From the NCBI RefSeq assembly GCF_900142035.1, contig NZ_FQZI01000001.1, forward strand, positions 496,001 through 560,000: a stretch of 64,000 nt of DNA, written 5' to 3'. Both the position numbers and the translations under genes were made by a program. The stretch comes from Flavobacterium terrae. GTDB lineage: Bacteria; Bacteroidota; Bacteroidia; Flavobacteriales; Flavobacteriaceae. Shown in pieces: positions 7,140 to 16,800 of the stretch (within the stretch, counting starts at the first letter, position 1; each line of letters starts with the position of its first letter). Under the pieces are notes generated by a model that saw only the letters and a list, made by a program, of their open reading frames with translations, did not search any database and had not been told where the DNA came from.

Positions 7140-9935
7140 TTATAAGTTAATGTATAAGTTTACGAAATACGTTCTTCCATATCCAAAGAAGTATTTAGGG
7201 CCAAAAGAAGGAGTTCCATGTGCAATATCTTGTTGTAAATCAGCAAAAGTAGCTTTTCTCGATTGCTCAAATCCACCAGTTTTGTAAATTTTATCCAGAA
7301 CGTTGTTTACAGTTGCAAAGAAACCAAAAGTAGTTTTTCCAACTCTCCAAGATTTTCCACCTGATAAATTTAATAAAGTAATTTCATCAAATTTTTCTTG
7401 TTGAAGAATTTTTCTAACAGATGCTTCATTAGCTCCTAAATATGAAACACCTGTATTGTCAATTGAGAAGTTGTTTGTTCTCAAAACATTTGAAACGTCC
7501 ATATAGCTTTCTCCTAGATAGTTAATGTTTGCAGAAATCGACCAGAAATGAGGGTCTCTATATTCTAAACCAAAAGAACCAGCAGTTTGAGGCATACCTG
7601 GTTGACGGTAGCCTTTTAAATAAGTTTTCCCAAAATCAACTACAGGATAAGAATTTGATGCAGTTGCTTGTGAATCATCATTAATTTTTAAATTAGGATT
7701 ATTATCGTATGTATACTCTCCGTAAGAAGCAGCAATAGTTGCTTTTATTGTAGAGGTAATTTGGTATTCTAAACCAAATTCAGCACCGATGTTCTTTTTG
7801 TCCATTCCAGTAACAATTTCGCTTACGAATGAGTCAGCATCACCATCGTCATCTCCAATTCCTTCAGCATAATAGAATGATAAATCTGTGCTATTTTGTA
7901 TTTTAGACATAAAAGCAGTTAATCTTGCTTTGAATTTTGGCATTCTAATGATATAACTTGCATCTACACTAAAAATGTTTTCGCTAGTTAAATCTGGGGT
8001 AATATTGTTGTTGATTCTGGCATTAGCAAAAGTGCTTCTTAAGCTAGGTGCTTTTGTCATGTACAAACCATTGAAGTTTAATAAATGAGCACCAGTAATT
8101 TTATAAGTTAAACCACCTTTGAAACCAAAATTTTCGAAAACAAGTTTTGCACTTTTCCCAAAAGAGTTGTTAGCATAAAAACCATTTTTGTATAGACCTT
8201 CTCTTTGATACTCAGATCTAACAAAAGATTGTGCCATATAAAAATCAGCTTTTTTATAGCTAAATTTAAATTGAGTAAAAGCATCGAACACAAGAGCATT
8301 TAAGTTATAGTTATAACCATAAGTATCTCCTACAACTACTTTTCTATCAGGATTGTTTAAATCAGAATCTTGAGATTGTCCATTGAGAGTATTAGCAAAA
8401 AGATCTTTATCAACAAAATATTGACCACCTAATAAATCCAATAAATTTTGGAAGTTATGAGATTTTAATTTTTTGAAATTTACAGAAGCATTTAATGAAA
8501 TGTTATCAGACAAACTTGAGTTTAAAACAGAATTAGCTGCAATTAAATCATCATCAGTTCTATCTTCATAAAGAACATAGATACTTCTTCCAGGATTTAC
8601 ACTACTTTCTCTGTTATCTTTATAAAGATCAGACCAGTTAATTTGTCCATCATTCAAGAAATTGTTTTTAAGATCCTCTGCACCTGCATAATTAGGTTGC
8701 CAAACACCTTGAGAAGTATAATAGTTTAATTGGTAACTTGGTAAATTTCTGTAATAAGTTGGGTCTGGATTGTTTCCTAATTGATAATCAAATCTTGAAT
8801 TTCCAATTTTTCCAGTCTGATAAGAAACATTAGTGTTTAATTTGTTTTTACTGTTAATTGTCCAATAATGGCTTAACATTAAAATTGGTTCTTCAATATC
8901 TTTGAATCTTGAGTTTCTCTTTTCACCATCTTGATAACCCCAATAAGAATTGTATTTATGACCTTTTAGATCAATTACTTCTTGTGTGTTAGGAGAAGTT
9001 TTTCCTCTGCGGTTTTGAGCAAATATAGAAGTAAAGTTTAAAGCATGATTTTCACCAAATTTTTTCTCGACACTAGCAAAGAATGAGTTTGCACTATAAT
9101 TAGTACCATCAAAATAACCTTCGTTAGCCCATCTTCTTCCAGCAGAAATAACATACGCCCATCCATCTTTATTAACTCCAGAAGCATGAGTACCCATCAT
9201 TCTCCAACTATAATTAGTATTTGTTCCTGCGAATGAAATACGTGTGCCAGGTCTGTAAATAGAAGCTCTTGTGTTAATTTCTTGAGTTCCTAAGATTCCT
9301 CCAAATGTATAGTCAGATGGTGCAGAACCCATAGTAAATTCTTGGTTTCTAGTTGCGTCATTCAAACCACCCCAGTTACCCCATTGCGGTCTTCCATCAT
9401 AAATTTTATTCATTGCAATACCATTAATCATGGTAGTACCATATTCATTGTCAAGACCTCGTATTCTAAATCGAGCTTGTCCCCAATTAAAGGCTGCTGA
9501 TTGCTGATAAGTATCTCTTGATGCTTGAAGTAATCCAGAAGTACTTTCTGACCCACTGTTGTCATCACCTAAATCACTTTCAGTAATTGTAATTAAGCTC
9601 ATTTGTTGTTCAGTTGATATTAAATCTTCTTCCATAACAACAATACCCAAATCTAGAATTTGATTTTTAACAATTTCAATGGGTAATAATTGCTCTTTAT
9701 AACCATCACTTTTAATTCTAAGTAATTGGCTACCCACAGCAACATCTTTAAAAATAAATTTACCATCAGCATCAGTAAGCTGAGTTAAATTTGTGTTTTG
9801 AATTGATGCAACCACATTTCGTAATGGGTTTTGAGATTTGGCATCAATTACCTTACCAGAAATTCCAGTAGGTTGTTGAGCAAAAACAAAAAAAGCATGC
9901 AATACAAACAGTGTACTTAAGACAAGTTTTTTCAT
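7140..9935 (-). CDS. TonB-dependent outer-membrane receptor with CarboxypepD_reg-like N-terminus
   Basis: This is a 931-residue protein. A signal peptide (MKKLVLSTLFVLHAFFVFAQQ) is followed by a carboxypeptidase-regulatory-like beta domain (about 22-110: ISGKVIDAKSQNPLRNVVASI). A plug domain follows (about 125-260, with FRIRGLDNEYGTTMINGIAMN), then a 22-strand-type barrel ending in an aromatic-rich terminus (FFGYGRTYFVNLYINL). It would import a substrate too big for porins using TonB energy. Its two downstream lipoprotein genes and the divergent secreted nuclease-fold gene suggest a dedicated uptake locus. It lacks the SusC/SusD pairing: no SusD-like gene is present. A consensus -7 element lies 55 bases upstream on the minus strand. 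Confidence 0.9.
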   Translation of the reverse strand: MKKLVLSTLFVLHAFFVFAQQPTGISGKVIDAKSQNPLRNVVASIQNTNLTQLTDADGKFIFKDVAVGSQLLRIKSDGYKEQLLPIEIVKNQILDLGIVVMEEDLISTEQQMSLITITESDLGDDNSGSESTSGLLQASRDTYQQSAAFNWGQARFRIRGLDNEYGTTMINGIAMNKIYDGRPQWGNWGGLNDATRNQEFTMGSAPSDYTFGGILGTQEINTRASIYRPGTRISFAGTNTNYSWRMMGTHASGVNKDGWAYVISAGRRWANEGYFDGTNYSANSFFASVEKKFGENHALNFTSIFAQNRRGKTSPNTQEVIDLKGHKYNSYWGYQDGEKRNSRFKDIEEPILMLSHYWTINSKNKLNTNVSYQTGKIGNSRFDYQLGNNPDPTYYRNLPSYQLNYYTSQGVWQPNYAGAEDLKNNFLNDGQINWSDLYKDNRESSVNPGRSIYVLYEDRTDDDLIAANSVLNSSLSDNISLNASVNFKKLKSHNFQNLLDLLGGQYFVDKDLFANTLNGQSQDSDLNNPDRKVVVGDTYGYNYNLNALVFDAFTQFKFSYKKADFYMAQSFVRSEYQREGLYKNGFYANNSFGKSAKLVFENFGFKGGLTYKITGAHLLNFNGLYMTKAPSLRSTFANARINNNITPDLTSENIFSVDASYIIRMPKFKARLTAFMSKIQNSTDLSFYYAEGIGDDDGDADSFVSEIVTGMDKKNIGAEFGLEYQITSTIKATIAASYGEYTYDNNPNLKINDDSQATASNSYPVVDFGKTYLKGYRQPGMPQTAGSFGLEYRDPHFWSISANINYLGESYMDVSNVLRTNNFSIDNTGVSYLGANEASVRKILQQEKFDEITLLNLSGGKSWRVGKTTFGFFATVNNVLDKIYKTGGFEQSRKATFADLQQDIAHGTPSFGPKYFFGYGRTYFVNLYINL

Positions 9936-9989
9936 AAATAAAATTAAATTAATTTACTTTTTCCTACTCGTTTTTAAAAAGCAGGGCGA

Positions 9990-9997
9990 CAAATGTA
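9990..9997 (-). promoter_or_regulatory. -7 promoter element (TonB receptor operon)
   Basis: On the minus strand this reads TACATTTG, an exact match to the Bacteroidota -7 consensus TAnnTTTG. It lies upstream of the receptor gene and close to the divergent element at 10018. No clear -33 TTG is visible. Confidence 0.6.
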
Positions 9998-10017
9998 CAT
10001 TTTTTAATAATATTATT

Positions 10018-10025
10018 TACTTTTG
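10018..10025 (+). promoter_or_regulatory. -7 promoter element (endonuclease gene)
   Basis: TACTTTTG is an exact TAnnTTTG match 45 bases before the endonuclease ATG. It is divergent from the element at 9990-9997, and the two start regions are within about 30 bases, which permits shared control. Confidence 0.6.
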
Positions 10026-10069
10026 GCCAGAAAATTGTAATTAAGTTTACAAAAAAATAATGTAAATAT

Positions 10070-11176
10070 ATGAAAATTAGAAGTTTTATCTACCTATTTA
10101 TCACATTAATAGGTTTCTCTGCAACGGCACAGCAAGCAAAAAAATTTGCCTTACAAACCGTGGCTTTTTACAACTTTGAGAATTTATTTGATACCATAAA
10201 TGGATCAAATAATGATGAAGAATGGCTAGCTGATGGAGCACAAAATTGGACTGGAAAAAAATATAAGAAAAAACTTGAAAATTTAAGTCGTGTCTTAGCA
10301 GAAATTGGTACAAATGATCAACAAAAAGCATCTCCAGTATTGATTGGAGGGTGTGAAATTGAAAACAGAGGTGTTTTAGAAGATTTAATTAAGCAACCTA
10401 ACTTGATTGATAAAGGTTATGGAATTGTACATTTCGATTCTCCTGACAAACGAGGAATAGATGTTGCTTTGTTATATCAAAAGAAGCATTTTCAACCTAC
10501 AAGTTATGTAAATATACCCTTGTATATCTACAACAAGAGCTCTGCTTCAAAAGAAAAAAAGGAAAATGACGAGAAAACTGATGATGCAGTACAGGTCGAT
10601 AATTCTACAAATAGAATATACACAAGAGATCAGTTACTTGTAACAGGTTTATTAGATGGAGAAGAAATTAACGTGATTGTTAATCACTGGCCATCTCGTT
10701 CTGGAGGTGAGAAAAAAAGTAGTCCATTCCGTGAAGCTGCTGGAAGATTAAATAGACAAATTATAGATTCAATTGTTAAAATTAAGCCTAATGCTAAATT
10801 TATAACTATGGGTGATTTAAATGACGGAACCTATAATAAAAGTGTTAAAGTTGAATTAGGTGCAAAACTTAAAAAGACAGAGTTAGAGTCTCCAAGAGAT
10901 ATTTATAATCCTTTTGAACAAATGGCAAAAGACGGAAACTCAACTCTTTTTTATAGAGATGCAGGAGATATTTTTGACCAAATTATGGTTTCTGAGCGAT
11001 TTGTTAATGCAAATTATGCTTCTTGGACTTATTGGAAAGCTGGAATTTATAACAAACCTTATTTAATACAAAAAGAGGGGCAGTATAAAGGATATCCACT
11101 GCGACATACTGCAAACGAAGTCGGTTTTAGCGACCACTTCCCAGTCTATATTTATCTTATAAGAGAATTCAAATAA
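10070..11176 (+). CDS. Secreted endonuclease/exonuclease/phosphatase-fold protein
   Basis: This 368-residue protein has a signal peptide (MKIRSFIYLFITLIGFSATAQQ). The EEP fold is recognisable by FYNFENLFDT (near 33), GGCEIENRGVLEDL (metal-binding Glu), RGIDVALLYQK, VIVNHWPSRSGGE (catalytic His-Trp-Pro), ITMGDLND and the terminal GFSDHFPVYIYL (catalytic Asp-His). Members cleave phosphodiester bonds in nucleic acids or lipids; the substrate here is not readable. With its signal peptide it acts in the periplasm or outside the cell. It is divergent from a TonB receptor operon, fitting release of nucleotides or phosphate for uptake (inference). A lysine/aspartate-rich insertion lies near residues 155-175. 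Confidence 0.88.
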   Translation: MKIRSFIYLFITLIGFSATAQQAKKFALQTVAFYNFENLFDTINGSNNDEEWLADGAQNWTGKKYKKKLENLSRVLAEIGTNDQQKASPVLIGGCEIENRGVLEDLIKQPNLIDKGYGIVHFDSPDKRGIDVALLYQKKHFQPTSYVNIPLYIYNKSSASKEKKENDEKTDDAVQVDNSTNRIYTRDQLLVTGLLDGEEINVIVNHWPSRSGGEKKSSPFREAAGRLNRQIIDSIVKIKPNAKFITMGDLNDGTYNKSVKVELGAKLKKTELESPRDIYNPFEQMAKDGNSTLFYRDAGDIFDQIMVSERFVNANYASWTYWKAGIYNKPYLIQKEGQYKGYPLRHTANEVGFSDHFPVYIYLIREFK

Positions 11177-11184
11177 TAATTAAT

Positions 11185-11208
11185 CCCGATTCGTTCGGGT
11201 TTTTTTTA
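11185..11208 (+). terminator. Intrinsic terminator after endonuclease gene
   Basis: A 5-bp stem CCCGA/TCGGG with loop TTCGT is followed by a run of eight T. Confidence 0.75.
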
Positions 11209-11233
11209 TTTTTAACTTTACTTAAAAATTATC

Positions 11234-11761
11234 ATGTCAATTCAAAAACCATTCAATCTAAATAAATGGATAGAAGAAAACAAACATCTTCTTGTTCCTC
11301 CCGTTGCCAATAAAAATTTATACGTCGATTCTGGTGATTATATCGTAATGATTGTTGGCGGTCCAAACGCTCGAAAGGACTACCATTACAATGAAACCGA
11401 AGAATTATTTTATCAATTAGAAGGAGACATAACAGTTTACATTCAAGAAGAAGGAAAAAAGAGAGCCATGAAATTATCAGCAGGCGATATGTATTTGCAT
11501 CCTGCTAAGGTACCACATTCACCAAATCGTACAGAAGGTTCTATAGGATTAGTTATAGAAAGAAAAAGAACAGAGGGCAAAGACGGATTGCTTTGGTTCT
11601 GCGATACATGTAATCATAAACTACACGAAGTTTACTTTGGTTTAAATGATATAGAAAAAGATTTTTTACAACATTTCAAGGATTTTTATACTTCCGAGGA
11701 AAAAAGAACTTGCAATAAATGTGGTTCAGTAATGGATGTAGATCCAAGATTTATTAAGTAG
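11234..11761 (+). CDS. nbaC: 3-hydroxyanthranilate 3,4-dioxygenase
   Basis: This 175-residue cupin enzyme opens the ring of 3-hydroxyanthranilate to give aminocarboxymuconate semialdehyde, the quinolinate/NAD precursor in the kynurenine pathway. The iron ligands His51, Glu57 and His95 are all present, as are substrate-binding Arg47 and Arg99. The C-terminal rubredoxin-like iron site typical of bacterial enzymes is intact (CDTC at 123-126 and CNKC at 160-163). The length fits the family. Other kynurenine-pathway genes are not in the window. A near-consensus -7 element (TAACTTTA, 11213-11220) precedes the ATG. It may be co-regulated with the downstream aldehyde dehydrogenase, but a 197-base gap and a separate promoter argue against a tight operon. 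Confidence 0.95.
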   Translation: MSIQKPFNLNKWIEENKHLLVPPVANKNLYVDSGDYIVMIVGGPNARKDYHYNETEELFYQLEGDITVYIQEEGKKRAMKLSAGDMYLHPAKVPHSPNRTEGSIGLVIERKRTEGKDGLLWFCDTCNHKLHEVYFGLNDIEKDFLQHFKDFYTSEEKRTCNKCGSVMDVDPRFIK

Positions 11762-11809
11762 CATTTCCTGCTTTCCACTTTAGTTTTCTCATAAATGAAA
11801 GCAATAGTA

Positions 11810-11848
11810 AGTAATAACAAGAGCTTCTCAAATCGCTTTGTTATCACT
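11810..11848. other. Hairpin in the dioxygenase/dehydrogenase gap
   Basis: The arms AGTAATAACAA and TTGTTATCACT pair at 10 of 11 positions around a 17-base loop. No T-tract follows. It could be a weak RNA hairpin or an operator-like dyad; function unknown. Confidence 0.4.
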
Positions 11849-11915
11849 ACAATTCCAATCCATTTATTTTAAAAAGCTATCGTTTCAATCAGGGCTAAAT
11901 ATTCGAAAAAAAACA

Positions 11916-11923
11916 TACATTTG
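11916..11923 (+). promoter_or_regulatory. -7 promoter element (aldehyde dehydrogenase)
   Basis: TACATTTG is an exact TAnnTTTG match 35 bases before the ATG of the aldehyde dehydrogenase, implying a short leader. Confidence 0.65.
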
Positions 11924-11958
11924 CACAAAATATAACAAAACAAGAAAAAAAAGTTACA

Positions 11959-13512
11959 ATGTCAACAATAGCTAATCAATTCGGAATGCAAGAAGCATTA
12001 AAAGCATTAGGAATTAAAGAAGTAAACGACGGAACATCAACAGGTTCAAATAGTTTTTCTTCTGGAGAAATTATCGAAAGTTACTCTCCAGTTGATGGTC
12101 AATTAATCGGAAAAGTAAAAACAACAACTGCAGCTGATTACGAAAAAGTAATTAAGAGTGCTGAAGAAGCATTCAAAGTTTTCAGAGCAATGCCTGCGCC
12201 TCAACGTGGAGAAATTGTACGTCAGTTTGGAAATAAATTAAGAGAATTAAAAGAGCCTCTAGGTAAATTAGTTTCTTATGAAATGGGTAAATCGTTACAA
12301 GAAGGTTACGGAGAAGTTCAAGAAATGATCGACATCTGTGATTTCGCAGTTGGTTTATCACGTCAATTAAACGGACAAGTAATTCCATCGGAGCGTCCAG
12401 GTCACGTTATGCGTGAGCAATGGCATCCAATCGGAATTGTTGGAATCATTTCTGCTTTCAATTTCCCAGTAGCAGTTTGGTCTTGGAACACAGCTTTAGC
12501 ATGGATTTGTGGAGACGTATGTGTATGGAAAGGTTCAGAAAAAGCACCAATTTGTACTATCGCTTGTCAAAATATCATTGCTGAAGTATTAAAAGCAAAC
12601 AACTTACCAGAAGGAATTTCTTGTATTGTTAATGGAGATTATAAAGTTGGTGAAATGATTACTACCGACACCAGAATTCCATTAGTATCTGCAACAGGTT
12701 CTACAAGAATGGGAAGAATTGTTGGTGCTAAAGTAGCGGAGCGTTTCGGAAAATCTTTATTAGAATTAGGAGGAAACAATGCAATTATCATTACGCCTAC
12801 TGCCGATTTAAAAGTAGTTGTTCCTGGAGCAGTATTCGGAGCAGTGGGTACAGCTGGACAAAGATGTACATCTACTCGTAGATTAATCATCCACGAATCA
12901 GTTTACGACACAGTTCGTGATGCAATTGTTGGTGCTTATGGACAAATTAAAATTGGTAATCCTTTAGATGAGAAAAACCATGTGGGTCCACTTATCGATA
13001 CTGATGCGGTTAACACTTATCTAGCAGCTATTGAAAAAGCAAAAGCGGAAGGTGGAAAAGTATTAGTTGAAGGCGGTGTATTATCTGGAGAAGGTTACGA
13101 ATCTGGATGTTATGTAAAACCAGCCATTATTGAAGCTGAAAATCATTTTGAAATTGTTCAACACGAAACATTTGCTCCAATTTTATATTTAATGAAATAC
13201 AGCGGAGAAGTTGAAAATGCTATTGAATTACAAAATGGAGTTGCGCAAGGTTTATCATCTTCAATTATGACTAACAGCATGAAAGAAGCGGAGAAATTTT
13301 TATCATTCGCAGGTTCTGACTGTGGAATTGCTAACGTAAACATCGGAACTTCTGGTGCTGAAATTGGTGGTGCATTCGGCGGTGAAAAAGAAACTGGTGG
13401 TGGACGTGAGTCGGGTTCTGATGCTTGGAAAGTATACATGAGAAGACAAACGAACACCGTTAACTACTCAGATCAATTACCTTTAGCTCAAGGAATTAAA
13501 TTTGATTTATAG
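11959..13512 (+). CDS. ALDH7-type aldehyde dehydrogenase (alpha-aminoadipate semialdehyde dehydrogenase-like)
   Basis: This 517-residue NAD(P)-dependent enzyme has the ALDH7 (antiquitin) signature WHPIGIVGIISAFNFPVAVWSWN. The catalytic Cys303 sits in GTAGQRCTSTRR and the general base Glu269 in LLELGGNNA. Family members oxidise alpha-aminoadipate semialdehyde (in equilibrium with piperideine-6-carboxylate) to alpha-aminoadipate in lysine breakdown; some also detoxify other aldehydes. It is cytoplasmic, with no signal peptide. Codons such as CGT and GGT are frequent compared with neighbours, as in highly expressed genes. No other lysine-degradation gene is adjacent, so the exact substrate is inferred. 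The gene ends at a strong terminator. Confidence 0.88.
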   Translation: MSTIANQFGMQEALKALGIKEVNDGTSTGSNSFSSGEIIESYSPVDGQLIGKVKTTTAADYEKVIKSAEEAFKVFRAMPAPQRGEIVRQFGNKLRELKEPLGKLVSYEMGKSLQEGYGEVQEMIDICDFAVGLSRQLNGQVIPSERPGHVMREQWHPIGIVGIISAFNFPVAVWSWNTALAWICGDVCVWKGSEKAPICTIACQNIIAEVLKANNLPEGISCIVNGDYKVGEMITTDTRIPLVSATGSTRMGRIVGAKVAERFGKSLLELGGNNAIIITPTADLKVVVPGAVFGAVGTAGQRCTSTRRLIIHESVYDTVRDAIVGAYGQIKIGNPLDEKNHVGPLIDTDAVNTYLAAIEKAKAEGGKVLVEGGVLSGEGYESGCYVKPAIIEAENHFEIVQHETFAPILYLMKYSGEVENAIELQNGVAQGLSSSIMTNSMKEAEKFLSFAGSDCGIANVNIGTSGAEIGGAFGGEKETGGGRESGSDAWKVYMRRQTNTVNYSDQLPLAQGIKFDL

Positions 13513-13536
13513 TTTAAATAGAATTATAGTTTATAC

Positions 13537-13566
13537 AAAAAAGCAACCTGAAAAGGTTGCTTTTTT
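13537..13566 (+). terminator. Intrinsic terminator after aldehyde dehydrogenase
   Basis: The stem GCAACCT/AGGTTGC with loop GAAA is flanked by A- and T-tracts. Confidence 0.9.
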
Positions 13567-13864
13567 GCATTTTAAGCAAAAAGCTTTGTTTTTTAAAGTA
13601 AAAAAGCCATTCATCGAGTTTAAAAACCTTTAATCGAAAACTCAATGTAAAATCATTTTTTATCTAGTGAAATGATTAATTTAGTTTTATAAAACAAATA
13701 CCACAACCCAATTTGTTGAAAAATTTATTCTAAAATCAGATGTGATTTTCTGTATTGAAAATTTATTGTTTTATCTAATTCACATCTGTTAGGCTACAAT
13801 TTCCTTTTTAGAATAGTTCAATTTTTCAATCTCATTTATTTTTTACTAATCAAACAAATAGACT
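13567..13864. other. AT-rich intergenic region upstream of a large surface-protein gene
   Basis: With the preceding terminator this leaves about 350 bases without a gene. I found no ORF or RNA gene and no exact TAnnTTTG. A perfect 9-bp inverted repeat, CAGATGTGA (13737-13745) and TCACATCTG (13780-13788), could be a long-loop hairpin or an operator. The following gene's promoter must lie here. Confidence 0.45.
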
Positions 13865-16800
13865 ATGGGAAAAATTACTTTCTTTCTAGTGGTATGTGGT
13901 GTTTTCTTGGGTTATGGTCAAGATTGCAGTATACAAAAAATATTATCGAATGATGTTTCAATATGTTCTGGTCAAGGAACATTAATAACTCTATTCAATA
14001 GTGAAGTTGGGGTTTCTTATCAACTTAGAGATGCATCAAATAACCCAATAGGTTTTCCTGTTATTGGAACGGGTGGAGATATTAATTTTTCTGCATCACC
14101 AACTTCTACAACGACTTATAATGTGTTAGCTGGATCATGTCCTTCGGCTTATCTTGACACAATAACTGTAACAGTTTTTCAACCTTCAATAGGTGGAATT
14201 GTGACTGTTTCTCCTGTTGGAGTTACGCCGGTTGTAACTGTGAATACAATTTGTCATTTAGGAAGTGGCTGGTTGTATTTAAGCGGACATACTGGAAACG
14301 TAATACGATGGGAAAGCTCCATAGATGGAGGTAATAACTGGACAGTAATTGCAAATACAACAGCTAGTTATAATTATACAGCATTAAATGATACAACAAT
14401 TTTTAGAGCAGTTGTTCAAAATGGTACATGTGCCATTTCATATTCAAGTACCTCTGTAGTTGTGGTAATACCTAATATCAAACCGACAGTAGTAGCGATG
14501 CCTGCAACAATTTGTGAAGGTGAGAGTTCAACTCTAACTGCTTTAAGTGGTTATGCTACAAGCCAAGGTGTAGCTACAGGTGGTGCGTTTAGTTATGCAA
14601 ATCCTGATGGATGGGAAGTTGATGGTAATTCAAATGGTCTAAATGCAGGAGGAAGTAATACAAAGCCTACTGGATTTAGATTAACAACATCAAATTCAGG
14701 AACTTATTCAGGAACGACTTATACTTCAACAGGAAAATTTGCTATTGCACATGGTGCTATAGATTCAGAGTTGGAGACACCAATATTCAATAGTTTTGGA
14801 TTGGCTTCATTCACAATTCAATTTAATCATGCTTTTAATTTAACAGCAGGTGCTAAGGCTAAAGTTTGGTTGTCTTTAGATGGTGGTAACACCTATAATA
14901 TCCTTTTGTCAAGTTATACAGGTGCTTTAACAAGAACTCCTTATAATAACTTTCCACAAGAGGTAATTAATTTGAATAATTATATCGGACAGCCAAATTT
15001 GAGAGTTAAATTTAGCTATCATGGTTTGTTGAATAGTTCTTGGGCTATAGATAATATTGGAATTCCTCAAACACCTACTGGATTGACTACACAATGGTTA
15101 GATCAAAATGGTAATGTTTTAGTTTCAACTAATTCAGTTAGTTCAGGAATGACAGTAACTCCACCAGTTACAACTACGTATTATGTAGTTTCTTATATTA
15201 ACGGATGTACAAGTTATGGTCCTGAGGGAACAGCAGAAATTAAGGTTACAGTTAGACCAAGACCAACAGCAAGTATTGGAACATCCCAAAATGTATGTAT
15301 AGGTGATAGCGCCACTTTGAGTATTGCTCTTACTGGTACTGCACCATGGACTATAACATATTCTAATGGTTCTACAAATACAACAGTTACTACATCTACT
15401 AATCCTTATAATTTTACAGTGTATAATTTGCTTAATAGTGTAACTTATACGGTTACTGCTTTAAATGATAAAAATTGTACCGCAAAACCATCTGATTTAA
15501 CAGGAAGTGCTGTTTTGACTGTTTTGAATGGAACAAGAGGACTTTGGACAGGAATTCAAAGTCAGGATTGGTTCGATTGTAAGAATTGGGCAGGAGGTAT
15601 CCCAACCGGATCTGATGATGCTGTGATACCCAATGGCAGTGTTAGAATGCCAGTAATAGATAGAGCAAGTATTTATGCTCCTGAAGATAAAATTGCAATT
15701 TGTCGAGATTTAGTAGTTGCTAATGCTGCTTCACTTACAATGATTAATAACTCTTTATTGGATATAAAAAGAGATTGGAAAAATAGCGGGACTTTTACGC
15801 CAGGTCAAGGAACAGTTACTTTTAATGGTGAAGGAACCAATCAGGTGCAATTAATAAATTCAGGTATAAAACTTAATGAGACTTTTTACAATCTTACATT
15901 AAATAGCTTAGATTCGGCTATAGGAGTTAATTTACCTAATAACTTTCAGTTAACTGTAGCTAATTTACTTACTTTAACTAGTGGAATTTTAAGATTAACT
16001 GACGAAGCTCAATTGTTACAATTAGGAGATTTAGCCAATCCGATTGATGGATCAGGTAAACTTTTAAGAGATCAACAAGGTAAAAAAAGTAGTTTTCATT
16101 ATAATTATTGGTCTTCACCTGTTAGTTTAGACGGAGTAAATTATACTATTTCAGGTATTTTGAGAGATGGTACCGATGCTGTAACTAACCCATATAACCC
16201 AGGATTAATATCTTTTGGAAATGCATTTGATTATGCAGATGGTGCAATTTCTACACCAATTAAAATAAGCAACAGATGGATTCATAAATATACTTTATCA
16301 AGTACAAATTATAATTCTTGGCAAAGAATAGGCAGTACTTCTAATGTTAAAATAGGAGAAGGATACACTATGAAAGGTGTAACAGGAACGGCAGCTATTT
16401 CTGATATTCAGAATTATGTTTATGCAGGTAAGCCAAATAACGGAACTATAGGATTGACTATTGGTTTAAATCAAAGTTACTTAATAGGAAATCCTTATGC
16501 GTCTGCACTTGATGCTAATGAGTTTATTCTAGACAATATGAGAGATGGAGGAGGAAGAGCTTCTAGTAATAGATTTAATGGTGCGTTATATTTCTATGAT
16601 AACTTTGGAGGGAATTCACACAACTTGGCTAACTATGTTGCAGGTTATGCAACGTATACATTAATGGGAGGTGTTGTTGCCATTTCGAATGATCCAATGA
16701 TCAACAATAATGGATCAAGCGGAGTGAAAGTACCACAAAGATATATTCCAGTTGGACAAGCCTTTTTTGTAAACTCAGTTGTAGATCCAGCATTAGTAGC

